Shown piece after piece: positions 53,193 to 62,448 of a stretch of DNA of 64,000 nucleotides. The position numbers were made by a program, and so were the translations under genes. Each line of letters begins with the position of its first letter. The stretch's first letter is position 1. The stretch is from UBA3478 sp965662045 (GTDB lineage Bacteria; Bacteroidota; Bacteroidia; Flavobacteriales; Flavobacteriaceae): positions 101,563 to 165,562 of the forward strand of contig CBFIGE010000003.1 in NCBI GenBank assembly GCA_965662045.1, given 5' to 3'. The notes below the pieces were generated by a model. That model ran no database searches, was not told the DNA's origin, and saw only the letters and a list, made by a program, of their open reading frames with translations.

Positions 53193-53489
53193 ATGGGATA
53201 TAGAATTAAAAATATAAGCGGATTAACTGTGGTTGAAGTTGTGTTCAAGTTTGAAGCAAAACCGACAGACCGTGTTTTTGTTGCAGGAGATTTTAACCAC
53301 TGGAACCCAAAGTCAATTTCACTATCCTTACATAAAAAAGGATATTTTAGCTGTGCAATTTTGTTGCCAGCTAAAAACAAGTTTGAATACAGGTTTGTCG
53401 TTAACGAAGAGTTTGTTCAAGACCCGACTTGTGAGACAAGGATTTGGAATTCTTTTGCACAAGCCGAAAACTCAGTGCTATCAACTTAA
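53193..53489 (+). CDS. Single-domain CBM48/AMPK-type glycogen-binding protein
   Basis: A 98-residue protein made of one early-set module: VVEVVFKFEAKPTDRVFVAG, then GDFNHWNP and FEYRFVVNEEFVQDP, the pattern of the AMPK-beta/CBM48 carbohydrate-binding domain. It has no signal and no second domain. It sits between folA and thyA on the opposite strand and overlaps the thyA end by 4 bases. Possible roles are glycogen binding or a protein-binding adaptor; not known. Confidence 0.8.
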   Translation: MGYRIKNISGLTVVEVVFKFEAKPTDRVFVAGDFNHWNPKSISLSLHKKGYFSCAILLPAKNKFEYRFVVNEEFVQDPTCETRIWNSFAQAENSVLST

Positions 53490-54310
53490 ACAGCTACAGC
53501 TGCTTTTATAGCTGGATGTGGATTATAATTTTCCAGGGTAAAATCTTCGAAACTGAATTCATCAATCGTTTTGATAGTAGGATTAAGTTTCATGTTTGGT
53601 AGTTCCCTTATTTCTCTGCTCAATTGTAATTCGACTTGCTCCATATGATTGTTGTAGATGTGAACATCTCCAAAAGTGTGAATAAAATCACCATATTCTA
53701 AACCACATACATGTGCCACCATCATACAAAGCAGTGCATATGAAGCAATGTTGAAAGGAACTCCTAAAAATACGTCAGCACTTCTTTGATACAGTTGGCA
53801 AGAGAGTTTGTTGTCAGCGACATAAAATTGGAAAAAAGCATGACACGGAGGTAGTGCGGCTTTACCATTAGCTACATTATCTGAAAAACTCCTTGATATG
53901 TCGGGTAGTACGGATGGATTCCACGCACTGACCAGCATTCTTCGACTATTGGGGTCGTTTTTAAGCGTTCGAATCAATTCTTTAATTTGATCGATTTCTT
54001 CCGAATTCCAATTTCTCCATTGATGACCATAAACAGGTCCTAAATTCCCTTCTTCATCTGCCCATTCATTCCAAATACGAACTCCGTTTTCTTTTAGATA
54101 TCCAATATTAGTATCACCTTTTAAAAACCACAGCAATTCATATATGATAGATTTGAGATGCACTTTTTTTGTCGTAACCAGCGGAAATCCATCCTGCAGG
54201 TTAAATCGCATCTGGTAGCCGAAAATACTTTTTGTTCCTGTGCCTGTGCGATCACCTTTTTCGACGCCATTGGCTATGATGTGTTTAAGTAAGTCGTGAT
54301 ATTGTTGCAT
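53486..54310 (-). CDS. thyA: Thymidylate synthase
   Basis: About 274 residues from ATG 54310 (MQQYHDLLKHI); a longer start at 54325 adds five. The nucleophile motif LPPCHAFFQFYV and the folate-site RTGTGTKSIFG are intact, with the C-terminal AIKAAVAV. It methylates dUMP with methylene-tetrahydrofolate. It is the partner of folA, one small opposite-strand gene away. Confidence 0.97.
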   Translation of the reverse strand: MQQYHDLLKHIIANGVEKGDRTGTGTKSIFGYQMRFNLQDGFPLVTTKKVHLKSIIYELLWFLKGDTNIGYLKENGVRIWNEWADEEGNLGPVYGHQWRNWNSEEIDQIKELIRTLKNDPNSRRMLVSAWNPSVLPDISRSFSDNVANGKAALPPCHAFFQFYVADNKLSCQLYQRSADVFLGVPFNIASYALLCMMVAHVCGLEYGDFIHTFGDVHIYNNHMEQVELQLSREIRELPNMKLNPTIKTIDEFSFEDFTLENYNPHPAIKAAVAV

Positions 54311-54396
54311 AATCAAGTCTCTCAATTCGATAAAGCTAAGCTAAGGCAAGCTCAACTATTTTCTTTATTATTGAAGAAGTAGTTATGAAAAAGTAA

Positions 54397-55698
54397 TCAA
54401 CCGAGAATGATTCCCGCCATGGTTGCTGATAAGAGTGAGGCAATTGTTCCTCCAATTAGCGCTTTTATTCCAAGTTCTGAAAGGAGTTTTCGCTTAGAAG
54501 GCACAAGAGCTCCTATTCCACCAATTTGTATTCCAATTGAGGCGAAGTTCGCAAAACCACAGAGCATGTATGTTGCCATAATCACCGATTTATTATAAGC
54601 CAATTGAATGCTAGATGCGCTATCTTTTAATTCAGCTAATTGGGTGTAAGCCACAAATTCAGAAGCTACAATCTTAATTCCTAAGAGTTGCCCCATTAAA
54701 CTAAGGTCTTCCTGGGCTACTCCAATAATCCACATCAGAGGTGCACAAAGCATTCCCAAAATAAATTCTAGCGACAAGGATTCAAAATGTGTTTTGTTGC
54801 TTATCCACTCATTTAGTGCTCCTATTGTTCCAATTTCAAAAAGAATACCGTTAATTAAAGCAATCATTGCCACAAAAACCAATAGCATACCCCCTACATT
54901 TACAGCAAGTTTAATGCCTTCAGTGGTGCCGTTGGAAAGTGCATCTAGAATATTATCTCCAAAATTCTGCTCATCTATGGCAACTGTTTTAATAACTTGG
55001 TCTGTTTGTGGGATTAAAATTTTTGAGATCACCACGGCTCCTGGTGCTGCCATAACAGAAGCGGCGATTAGATGCCTCGCAAATTCAAGTCGTAAAACAG
55101 GATCATTTTGACCTAGGAATCCAACATATGAAGCTAGAACCCCTCCGGCTACAGTTGCCATCCCTCCAATCATGACTAATAAAATTTCAGATCTATTCAT
55201 GTTTTTGAGATACGCCTTAATCAGAAGTGGAGCTTCTGTTTGTCCCAAAAAAATGTTACCTGCAACCGATAAACTTTCAGCTCCTGATATACCTAATGAT
55301 TTAGTTAATGCCCACGCCAATCCTTTGACTATTCTCTGAATTATACCAAGGTAATACAATACTGATGTGAGCGCTGAAAAGAATAAAATCGTAGGTAAAA
55401 TTTGAAATGCAAAAACATATCCAATACTAGGATCTTCAATGTTCAATAAATTCCCAAAAACAAAACGGCTTCCCGTCTCTGTAAAATTTAAAATACTGGT
55501 AAAAAAGGAACCTAAAATATTAAAGAGCTGTTGAACAATTTTGATTTTTAAAACACCTACGGCAAGAATAAATTGTATGCCCAGACCTATAAATACAATT
55601 TTCCAAGGAATCTTCTTTCGATTACTCGATAAAGCGTAGGTCACCAAAAGTAGAAAAGCGATTCCCAAGAAACCTCTTAAAAGCGCCGTAAAACTCAT
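54397..55698 (-). CDS. CNT family nucleoside transporter (NupC-like)
   Basis: A 433-residue membrane protein with the CNT core: FGNLLN near 82, FLGQTEAPLLIKAYLK near 150, and EFVAYTQLAEL with CGFANFASIGIQIGG (near 385), the nucleoside/cation-binding segments. It imports nucleosides with Na+ or H+. The start shares a base with the end of the bifunctional-nuclease gene (ATGA-type overlap), so the two are co-translated. Confidence 0.93.
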   Translation of the reverse strand: MSFTALLRGFLGIAFLLLVTYALSSNRKKIPWKIVFIGLGIQFILAVGVLKIKIVQQLFNILGSFFTSILNFTETGSRFVFGNLLNIEDPSIGYVFAFQILPTILFFSALTSVLYYLGIIQRIVKGLAWALTKSLGISGAESLSVAGNIFLGQTEAPLLIKAYLKNMNRSEILLVMIGGMATVAGGVLASYVGFLGQNDPVLRLEFARHLIAASVMAAPGAVVISKILIPQTDQVIKTVAIDEQNFGDNILDALSNGTTEGIKLAVNVGGMLLVFVAMIALINGILFEIGTIGALNEWISNKTHFESLSLEFILGMLCAPLMWIIGVAQEDLSLMGQLLGIKIVASEFVAYTQLAELKDSASSIQLAYNKSVIMATYMLCGFANFASIGIQIGGIGALVPSKRKLLSELGIKALIGGTIASLLSATMAGIILG

Positions 55699-56330
55699 TA
55701 TTTCCCTCTATTTTTAAGTTCGTCTCTTAAAAGGGCAGCAGCTTCGTAATTTTCAGACTTCAACATCTTTTGTAATTCTTCGTCAAGTTGACGGATACTA
55801 AAATTGGCATATGGGTTCTTCGATACTTCTGCCTTGGTGTTCAATTCAAGATCTTTAAAATTTTCCTGCTCCAAATCGACTTCAGATTCTCCTGTATAGT
55901 CTTCACTTTTCTCTTCAAAAGTATAGTATATTCCAGCTTGTTCTAAAATTTCTGGGTAGGTATAAATGGGTGCTTGAAAACGTTGAGCCATAGCAATTGC
56001 ATCACTTGTTCTAGAATCAATGATTTCCTGAACACCATCGCGTTCACATATTAAACTTGAGTAAAATAAACCGTCTTCTAATTTGTGTATAATTATTTCT
56101 TTGAGATCCACTTGAAATCGATCTAAAGTATTTTTAAAGACGTCGTGAGTCATTGGTCTTGACGTTTTTAATTTTTTCTCAAGTGTAAATGCTATAGCTT
56201 GAGCCTCAGGAGAACCAATTACAATAGGTAATTTACGATCCCCATCTGATTCTCTTAACACAAGAATGTAAGCGTTATTATTGCTGTGACCGTAGGTGAA
56301 TCCCTTAATTTCAAGACGTATTTTTTTCAT
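55698..56330 (-). CDS. Bifunctional nuclease (DUF151) family protein with UVR motif
   Basis: A 210-residue protein. The DUF151 domain (about 1-130) shows KLPIVIGSPEAQAIAF and RTSDAIAMAQRFQAPIY. The C-terminal end (about 170-208) is a UvrB/UvrC interaction motif, IRQLDEELQKMLKSENYEAA. The family has reported RNase/DNase activity in plants. The UVR motif, known from Uvr and Clp-adaptor proteins, hints at protein interaction in repair or proteolysis. Confidence 0.9.
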   Translation of the reverse strand: MKKIRLEIKGFTYGHSNNNAYILVLRESDGDRKLPIVIGSPEAQAIAFTLEKKLKTSRPMTHDVFKNTLDRFQVDLKEIIIHKLEDGLFYSSLICERDGVQEIIDSRTSDAIAMAQRFQAPIYTYPEILEQAGIYYTFEEKSEDYTGESEVDLEQENFKDLELNTKAEVSKNPYANFSIRQLDEELQKMLKSENYEAAALLRDELKNRGK

Positions 56331-56363
56331 GAACTGTGTACTACAAACAAAGAAATGAAAAAA

Positions 56364-57332
56364 TTAACCGTTTTGAATTTTAAAGGCTTTTAATTTTTCA
56401 ATTAATTGAGGTACAACTTCGAATGCATCTCCTATAACAGCGTAATCAGCTGCCTTTACAAAAGGAGCTTCAGCATCTGTATTAATGACGACTTTCACTT
56501 TCGATGAACTCACTCCAGCGAGGTGCTGTATAGCTCCAGAAATTCCAATAGCAATGTAAAGATTGCTGGCTACTGGTTTCCCCGTTTGACCTACATGTTC
56601 AGAATGTGGTCTCCATCCCATATCAGAAACTGGCTTTGAACAAGCCGTGGCAGCTCCAAGAACATCAGCTAAATCTTCAATCATTTTCCAGTTCTCAGGT
56701 CCTTTAAGTCCTCTGCCGCCTGAAACTACAACGTCTGCATCAGCGATTGAAATCTGGCCTTCAAGGGTGTCCTGACCTTTAATTTCAAGGGTTGAAGATG
56801 CAACATTAGCCATAAGTTCAAAAGACTCAATTTCAGTTGCTACCTGATCTAAATTTTGACCAAAACTATTTTTTGTCAAACCGAGAATTTTTACTTCGGT
56901 GTTCAATTGTGTATGCGCAAAAGCCTTATTGCTATACACGCTGCGTTTAACAGTAAATGGGTTTTTTTCAAGCGGAAGATCAACGATGTTGTTGGTGTAA
57001 GCCGCTTCTAATTTTTGGGCTAAAATTCCAGACATATACTTGGCGTTAGTCGAGCTTGAAACTACGATGATATCACAGTTCAATTTTTGACTGACTTCTG
57101 CCACACAATCAGCATAGTTTTTAGCATTAAAAGATTGCAGGTGCTCACTATGGACTTCTACGACCTTTTTAAGGCCGTATTTTTCATAAGTAGTTTGAGC
57201 GCTACAATTTATACTGAGTGCGAATGCCTCTGTTTCCATGTAGCTTCCTAGAGCCTTGCCGTAGCTTAGCAATTCTCCCGAGTTGGATTTCAGTTGACCA
57301 TTTTCTGATTCTAAAACGATAAGTACTGCCAT
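56364..57332 (-). CDS. etfA: Electron transfer flavoprotein alpha subunit
   Basis: A 322-residue protein with the FAD-binding C-terminal block: SGGRGLKGPENW, SKPVSDMGWRPHSEHVGQTG and SGAIQHLAGVSSSKVKVVIN. It passes electrons from acyl-CoA dehydrogenases to ETF-quinone oxidoreductase. It lies 1 base after etfB. Confidence 0.96.
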   Translation of the reverse strand: MAVLIVLESENGQLKSNSGELLSYGKALGSYMETEAFALSINCSAQTTYEKYGLKKVVEVHSEHLQSFNAKNYADCVAEVSQKLNCDIIVVSSSTNAKYMSGILAQKLEAAYTNNIVDLPLEKNPFTVKRSVYSNKAFAHTQLNTEVKILGLTKNSFGQNLDQVATEIESFELMANVASSTLEIKGQDTLEGQISIADADVVVSGGRGLKGPENWKMIEDLADVLGAATACSKPVSDMGWRPHSEHVGQTGKPVASNLYIAIGISGAIQHLAGVSSSKVKVVINTDAEAPFVKAADYAVIGDAFEVVPQLIEKLKAFKIQNG

Positions 57333-57333
57333 G

Positions 57334-58080
57334 TTATATAACTTTTGCTTCTTTGTGTAATTTGTCTATAAGCTGGTCTAGGTTTTCAGCTTCAATTAGT
57401 TCTACTTCAGCTTTTTTGCTTGGTTTTTCAAAGCCTATGTCATTGGTTTTACATGCCGTTGTCATAGGTTCAATCACCTCGATGACCTTTTTTCGAGCAG
57501 TCATAATTCCTCTCATGTTAGGAATCTTTAAGTCACTTTCTTCTACTAAGCCTTTTTGACCGCTTACGATTAGAGGTAAATTACATGTGAGGTGTTCAGT
57601 TCCTCCGTCAATTTCTCTTGCGATTTCTGCTTTGCCATTTTCAATTTCTAGTGAGGTACAGGCATGAACAATCTCTATATTTAAGAGTTCGGCAAGCATA
57701 CCGTGCACCATGCCTCCATTAAAATCAATAGATTCTTTACCGGTAATGATTAAGTCAAAGCTCTGGTCTTTTAGATAGCTGCTTAATTGTTGAGCGACAT
57801 AAGAAGAGTCAGTAGGGTTTGCATTGATTCTAACAGCGTGATCTGCACCTATGGCAATCGCTTTTCTGAGTATCGCCTCTGTGTCTTCTAGACCAACGTT
57901 AATCACTGTAATTTCAGCTTGATTTTTTTCTTTAAACCAAACTGCTCGTGTAAGCCCAAACTCATCGTTGGGGTTGATGACGAATTGAACACCTTCACGA
58001 TCAAATGTCGTGTTGTTTTCGATGAAATTTATCTTGCTTGTTGTGTCTGGGACAGCACTTATGCAGACTGCTATTTTCAT
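57334..58080 (-). CDS. etfB: Electron transfer flavoprotein beta subunit
   Basis: A 248-residue protein with the beta-subunit signature near the middle (TGKESIDFNGGMVHGMLAEL at 110-129) and VSGQKGLVEESDLKIPNMRG. It binds AMP and pairs with EtfA encoded directly downstream. It is divergent from the E1-beta gene across a 142-base gap that holds a promoter element for each side and a palindrome. Confidence 0.96.
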   Translation of the reverse strand: MKIAVCISAVPDTTSKINFIENNTTFDREGVQFVINPNDEFGLTRAVWFKEKNQAEITVINVGLEDTEAILRKAIAIGADHAVRINANPTDSSYVAQQLSSYLKDQSFDLIITGKESIDFNGGMVHGMLAELLNIEIVHACTSLEIENGKAEIAREIDGGTEHLTCNLPLIVSGQKGLVEESDLKIPNMRGIMTARKKVIEVIEPMTTACKTNDIGFEKPSKKAEVELIEAENLDQLIDKLHKEAKVI

Positions 58081-58107
58081 ATATATTAATTATTCAACTT
58101 AAGTGTT

Positions 58108-58115
58108 CAAATTTA
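58108..58115 (-). promoter_or_regulatory. Promoter minus-7 element TAAATTTG of etfBA
   Basis: The complement of 58108-58115 reads TAAATTTG, an exact TAnnTTTG match 27 bases before the etfB ATG. The minus-33 part is weak (TTAGG region). Confidence 0.5.
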
Positions 58116-58135
58116 TGAATATTATCCTAATTTAC

Positions 58136-58147
58136 TATGCATGCATA
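58136..58147. promoter_or_regulatory. Palindrome TATGCATGCATA, possible operator
   Basis: A perfect 12-base inverted repeat in the divergent gap between etfB and the E1-beta gene. It lies 20 bases upstream of the etfB minus-7 element, where a regulator could act on both promoters. Chance occurrence in AT-rich DNA is possible. Confidence 0.3.
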
Positions 58148-58173
58148 ATTTAATTTTTACCTCAAAACAGCCA

Positions 58174-58203
58174 TTGGCTGCTAAAAGAAAAGTATTAATT
58201 TAG
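58174..58203 (+). promoter_or_regulatory. Promoter of the E1-beta gene
   Basis: TTG (58174-58176), 19 bases, then TAATTTAG (58196-58203), which differs from TAnnTTTG at one position. It ends 19 bases before the ATG. Confidence 0.5.
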
Positions 58204-58222
58204 CCGACGAAATTTAGCACTT

Positions 58223-59203
58223 ATGAAAACCTTACAATTTAGAGAAGCAATAGCTGAAGCAATGTCTGAGGAAATGAGGAGAGATGATACCATTTACCTT
58301 ATGGGAGAAGAGGTTGCGGAATATAATGGAGCCTATAAAGCTTCTAAGGGAATGCTTGACGAATTTGGCCCAGATCGTGTTTTGGATACTCCAATTTCAG
58401 AAATGGGATTCGCTGGAATTGGTGTTGGTTCTGCCATGAATGGAAACAGACCAATAATTGAGTTTATGACTTTCAATTTCGCATTGGTGGGTATTGATCA
58501 AATTATCAATAACGCCGCGAAAATGAGACAAATGTCTGCGGGGCAATTTAATATTCCTATGGTTTTTAGAGGACCTACTGCATCAGCCGGTCAGCTCGCT
58601 GCAACACACTCTCAAGCCTTTGAGAGTTGGTACGCAAATTGTCCAGGTCTCAAAGTTGTTGTGCCATCAAACCCAGCAGATGCCAAGGGTTTACTGAAAG
58701 CAGCCATAAGAGATGACGACCCTGTAATTTTTATGGAGTCTGAGCAAATGTATGGAGACAAAGGAGAGGTGCCTGAGGGAGAATACCTTTTACCTTTAGG
58801 CCAAGCTTCAATTCCAAGGGAAGGAACAGATGTTACAGTAGTATCCTTCGGTAAGATTATTAAAGAGGCATACAAAGCGGCTGATATCTTAGAAAAAGAG
58901 GGGGTTTCAATTGAAATTATTGATTTGAGAACTATCAGACCTATGGATCACGAGGCTATCATCAATTCAGTTAAAAAAACAAACCGCCTAGTCATATTAG
59001 AAGAAGCATGGCCTTTTGGGAATATAGCAACTGAGATTACTTATCAAGTTCAAGCACAAGCTTTTGATTATCTAGATGCTCCAATTGTAAAATTGAATAC
59101 TGCAGATACGCCTGCACCTTATTCGCCGGTTTTATTGCAGGAATGGTTGCCTAATGCGCAAGACGTTGTCAAGGCAGTTAAAACTGTCATGTACAAGCAG
59201 TAA
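58223..59203 (+). CDS. Pyruvate/2-oxoacid dehydrogenase E1 component, beta subunit
   Basis: A 326-residue protein with the transketolase-like pyrimidine domain (MGEEVAEYNGAYKASKGMLD, near 27-46; the Glu contacts thiamine diphosphate) and the C-terminal domain (IDLRTIRPMDHEAI, VILEEAWPFGN). It pairs with an E1 alpha subunit to decarboxylate pyruvate, but no alpha gene is nearby, which is common in Bacteroidota. pdhB is the most likely symbol; a branched-chain E1 is less likely from the sequence pattern. Confidence 0.93.
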   Translation: MKTLQFREAIAEAMSEEMRRDDTIYLMGEEVAEYNGAYKASKGMLDEFGPDRVLDTPISEMGFAGIGVGSAMNGNRPIIEFMTFNFALVGIDQIINNAAKMRQMSAGQFNIPMVFRGPTASAGQLAATHSQAFESWYANCPGLKVVVPSNPADAKGLLKAAIRDDDPVIFMESEQMYGDKGEVPEGEYLLPLGQASIPREGTDVTVVSFGKIIKEAYKAADILEKEGVSIEIIDLRTIRPMDHEAIINSVKKTNRLVILEEAWPFGNIATEITYQVQAQAFDYLDAPIVKLNTADTPAPYSPVLLQEWLPNAQDVVKAVKTVMYKQ

Positions 59204-59240
59204 GCTAGTACAACATTGGACTATTAATAACTAAGTTGAG

Positions 59241-59270
59241 TTTGATAATTCATTGTTTTTAGTACATTTG
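59241..59270 (+). promoter_or_regulatory. Promoter of the pyrophosphatase gene
   Basis: TTTG (59241-59244), an 18-base spacer and TACATTTG (59263-59270) give a full Bacteroidota-type promoter. A leader of about 35 bases precedes the ATG at 59313. Confidence 0.65.
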
Positions 59271-59312
59271 CGCACATTAAAATCTACGTATAAATAAATC
59301 TAAATATATATT

Positions 59313-61679
59313 ATGGAGGCATTAGTTCCCTATTTATGGGCTTTTGGAGTTTTAGGATTACTATTTGTTTTGATCAAAAACAGTTGGGTTTCTAAGCAAG
59401 CAGTCGGAAATGAAAAAATGGCTGAAATAGCTAAGAACATTGCAGATGGTGCAATGTCCTTTCTAAAAGCAGAGTATAAAATTTTATCAGTCTTTGTGGC
59501 GGCAGTAGCTGTGCTACTTTATTTTAAAGGTCAAAGTGAGGATGGATCTAATGGGATGGTTGCCGTTTCCTTTATTATTGGTGCTTTCTGTTCTGCACTA
59601 GCAGGATTCATCGGGATGCGTGTTGCAACCAAAGCCAATGTTAGAACAACTAATGCAGCTCAAGTTTCATTGAGTAAAGCTCTAGAAGTTGCTTTTGCCG
59701 GAGGAGCCGTAATGGGATTAGGTGTTGTAGGATTAGGTGTTCTTGGTCTTGGTGGTTTATTCATGTTATACAGTAATCAGGGATGGGAAATCGATAAGGT
59801 ACTTAATGTACTTTCAGGTTTTTCACTTGGAGCATCTTCGATTGCACTTTTCGCCAGAGTAGGTGGAGGTATTTATACCAAGGCTGCCGATGTAGGTGCT
59901 GACTTAGTGGGTAAAGTAGAAGCTGGGATACCAGAAGATCACCCTCTAAACCCAGCAACTATTGCTGATAATGTTGGAGACAATGTTGGAGATGTTGCAG
60001 GAATGGGAGCTGACCTTTTTGAGTCTTATGTAGGTTCTATTATCGGTACCATGGTTTTGGGAGCTACCTTTGTAGTATTGCCTGAATTCCAAGCGTCTTT
60101 TAATGGATTAGGAGCTGTGTATTTACCACTAGCACTTGCCGCAGCTGGAATCATTATGTCAATCATAGGAACGTTCTTCGTAAAAGTTAAAGAAGGAGGA
60201 GATCCTCAAACAGCACTAAATCTTGGAGAGTTTGGTTCTGCCGGATTGATGTTAGTTGCTTCTTACTTTTTGATTGGGGAGTTTTTGCCTGAATCATGGG
60301 TTGAGGGAGGAAAAGAATTTTCTTCTAATGGTGTGTTTTATGCGACAATTGCTGGATTGATTGCTGGACTTCTCGTTGGAAAAGTAACTGAATACTATAC
60401 AGGTACAGGTAAGCCTCCTGTTAACAACATCGTAAGACAGTCGGAAACTGGTGCTGCGACAAACATCATTGCAGGCTTAGGAGTAGGTATGATGTCAACT
60501 GCAATTCCGATTATCTTAATCGCTGCTGCTATCTTAGTTTCACATCACTTTGCAGGTTTATACGGTATTGCTATCGCAGCTGTAGGTATGCTTGCTAATA
60601 CTGGGATACAATTGGCAGTCGATGCCTATGGTCCTATTTCTGATAATGCTGGAGGAATTGCTGAAATGGCAGAATTACCTTCTGAAGTTAGAGAGCGTAC
60701 AGATAAATTAGATGCTGTAGGAAACACTACTGCAGCTATTGGTAAGGGATTTGCTATCGCTTCCGCAGCTTTAACTGCCTTAGCCTTATTCGCTGCATTT
60801 ATGAAGACTGCTAAAGTAACTTCAATAGACGTATCACAGCCAACTATTATGGCAGGTCTCCTATTAGGATCGATGCTTCCATTTGTTTTCTCAGCCTTGT
60901 CGATGAACGCTGTAGGTAGAGCTGCAATGGCTATGATTGAAGAGGTACGTCGTCAATTTAGAGACATCCCAGCTTTAAAAGCTGCTTTAGAGGTGATGCG
61001 CAAATATGATTCAGATATTGAAAAAGCAACCCCAGAAGATCGAGCGATTTTTGATGCAGCAGACGGAGTAGCCGAATACGACAAATGTGTTGAGATTTCT
61101 ACAAGAGCTTCTATTAGAGAAATGGTTTTTCCAGGACTCTTAGCTATTGTTGTTCCTGTAGCCATTGGGTTTATCGGTGGAGCGTCAATGTTAGGAGGTC
61201 TTCTAGCTGGAGTAACAACAGCAGGGGTATTAATGGCGATATTCCAATCTAATGCTGGAGGAGCTTGGGATAATGCAAAGAAAACAATCGAAAGTGATGG
61301 TAGAAAAGGTACAGAAGCACATAAAGCAGCTGTAGTTGGTGATACTGTTGGAGATCCATTTAAAGATACTTCAGGACCGTCTTTAAATATTTTGTTGAAA
61401 TTAATGTCGGTAGTTGCATTAGTAATTGCACCGAGTTTAGTTGCAGACGAAGATTTAAGTGCTTACAATGCAGATCAACCAGTTGAAAAAACAGAAATCG
61501 CTAAAACCGTTTCTGTGGATATTGAGAAGGTAAATTCAGGAGAACTTGTAGCCACTGTGATGGAGAAAACAGACACTGATGGTGTAGTTGAAATCAAAGA
61601 GGTGGAATATAAAGCGAATTCTGAAGAAGAGTTAAAAGCTATACTGGCTAAGGAGCACCCTGAAGTTCGATTGAATTAA
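59313..61679 (+). CDS. hppA: Membrane-bound ion-pumping pyrophosphatase
   Basis: A 788-residue protein with 16 helices. The hydrolytic site is intact: DVGADLVGKVEAGIPEDHPL (near 193-212), NVGDNVGDVAGMGADLFESY and, near the end, VVGDTVGDPFKDTSGPS. The position after GNTT is Ala (GNTTAAIGKG), the mark of K+-dependent enzymes; K+-independent ones have Lys. Na+ or H+ specificity is not decided. About 75 residues follow the last core helix, including a charged region (VSVDIEKVNSGELVATVMEK), longer than standard. It couples PPi hydrolysis to an ion gradient. Confidence 0.95.
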   Translation: MEALVPYLWAFGVLGLLFVLIKNSWVSKQAVGNEKMAEIAKNIADGAMSFLKAEYKILSVFVAAVAVLLYFKGQSEDGSNGMVAVSFIIGAFCSALAGFIGMRVATKANVRTTNAAQVSLSKALEVAFAGGAVMGLGVVGLGVLGLGGLFMLYSNQGWEIDKVLNVLSGFSLGASSIALFARVGGGIYTKAADVGADLVGKVEAGIPEDHPLNPATIADNVGDNVGDVAGMGADLFESYVGSIIGTMVLGATFVVLPEFQASFNGLGAVYLPLALAAAGIIMSIIGTFFVKVKEGGDPQTALNLGEFGSAGLMLVASYFLIGEFLPESWVEGGKEFSSNGVFYATIAGLIAGLLVGKVTEYYTGTGKPPVNNIVRQSETGAATNIIAGLGVGMMSTAIPIILIAAAILVSHHFAGLYGIAIAAVGMLANTGIQLAVDAYGPISDNAGGIAEMAELPSEVRERTDKLDAVGNTTAAIGKGFAIASAALTALALFAAFMKTAKVTSIDVSQPTIMAGLLLGSMLPFVFSALSMNAVGRAAMAMIEEVRRQFRDIPALKAALEVMRKYDSDIEKATPEDRAIFDAADGVAEYDKCVEISTRASIREMVFPGLLAIVVPVAIGFIGGASMLGGLLAGVTTAGVLMAIFQSNAGGAWDNAKKTIESDGRKGTEAHKAAVVGDTVGDPFKDTSGPSLNILLKLMSVVALVIAPSLVADEDLSAYNADQPVEKTEIAKTVSVDIEKVNSGELVATVMEKTDTDGVVEIKEVEYKANSEEELKAILAKEHPEVRLN

Positions 61680-61704
61680 GGTTGAGCCCTAAGAAATAAA
61701 AAAA

Positions 61705-61728
61705 GCCTAGAATTTTCTAGGCTTTTTT
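61705..61728. terminator. Bidirectional terminator
   Basis: GCCTAG and CTAGGC (extendable to 8 pairs) form a hairpin with an A run before and a T run after. It lies between the convergent pyrophosphatase and deoxynucleoside kinase genes and can serve both. Confidence 0.85.
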
Positions 61729-61730
61729 TA

Positions 61731-62345
61731 TTAAAATAATCCGTTGATTTCTGCTTCTATGCGGTTGATGATCTTTCCTAAGTCATCTGAATTATCCACA
61801 AAATTCAAATCGTCCACGTCGAATACGATGAGTTTACCTTTGGTATAACTCTCCACCCACATTTCATATCGCTGGTTTAATTTACTCAAGTATTCAATAG
61901 AAATTCCACTTTCATAATCGCGGCCTCTTTTGTGTATTTGTTTAACCAAGTTTGGGATTGAACTTCTCAGATAGATTAATATATCTGGAGGTTGTACTAA
62001 AGATTCCATAAGACTGAATAATTCCTGGTAATTATCAAAATCTCTTTTGGTCATCAGTCCCATGCTGTGCAAGTTGGGAGCAAAAATATGAGCATCTTCA
62101 TATATGGTTCTATCTTGAATTACCGTTTGGTCTCCTTTTCTAATATTCAAAATTTGTCGAAAACGTGTGTTCAAAAAATAAATTTGCAAGTTGAAACTCC
62201 AGCGCTCCATATGAGTGTAGAAGTCATTCAGGTATGGATTTTCGACTACGTCTTCAAACTGCGGTGTCCAATTGTAGTGTTTCGCTAATAAATCGGTCAA
62301 AGTTGTTTTGCCGGCCCCAATGTTTCCAGCGATCGCAATATGCAT
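61731..62345 (-). CDS. Deoxynucleoside kinase
   Basis: A 204-residue protein with P-loop GNIGAGKTTL (7-16), the DRT-type motif QDRTIYEDA (near 97-105), and LID KRGRDYESG (near 158). It phosphorylates deoxynucleosides for salvage; whether the substrate is dA, dG or dC cannot be said. Compared with the kinase half of the FolK fusion (33325-34482) it has all standard residues, so it is the likely active salvage enzyme. Confidence 0.93.
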   Translation of the reverse strand: MHIAIAGNIGAGKTTLTDLLAKHYNWTPQFEDVVENPYLNDFYTHMERWSFNLQIYFLNTRFRQILNIRKGDQTVIQDRTIYEDAHIFAPNLHSMGLMTKRDFDNYQELFSLMESLVQPPDILIYLRSSIPNLVKQIHKRGRDYESGISIEYLSKLNQRYEMWVESYTKGKLIVFDVDDLNFVDNSDDLGKIINRIEAEINGLF

Positions 62346-62448
62346 GTAATAAGATTTTGAAACGTGAATTTCGTTAATTTTGTTCGGTTATAAAATTTGA
62401 TATTAAACTTTTTTATTGCCAAAGAGTCAAAAAACTAAACCAATTGAT

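Noticed and set aside
62375..62382. TAATTTTG as promoter of the GLPGLI gene
   Set aside because: The spacer to the nearest TTTG is only 15 bases and the leader would be long; too weak to list as a feature.
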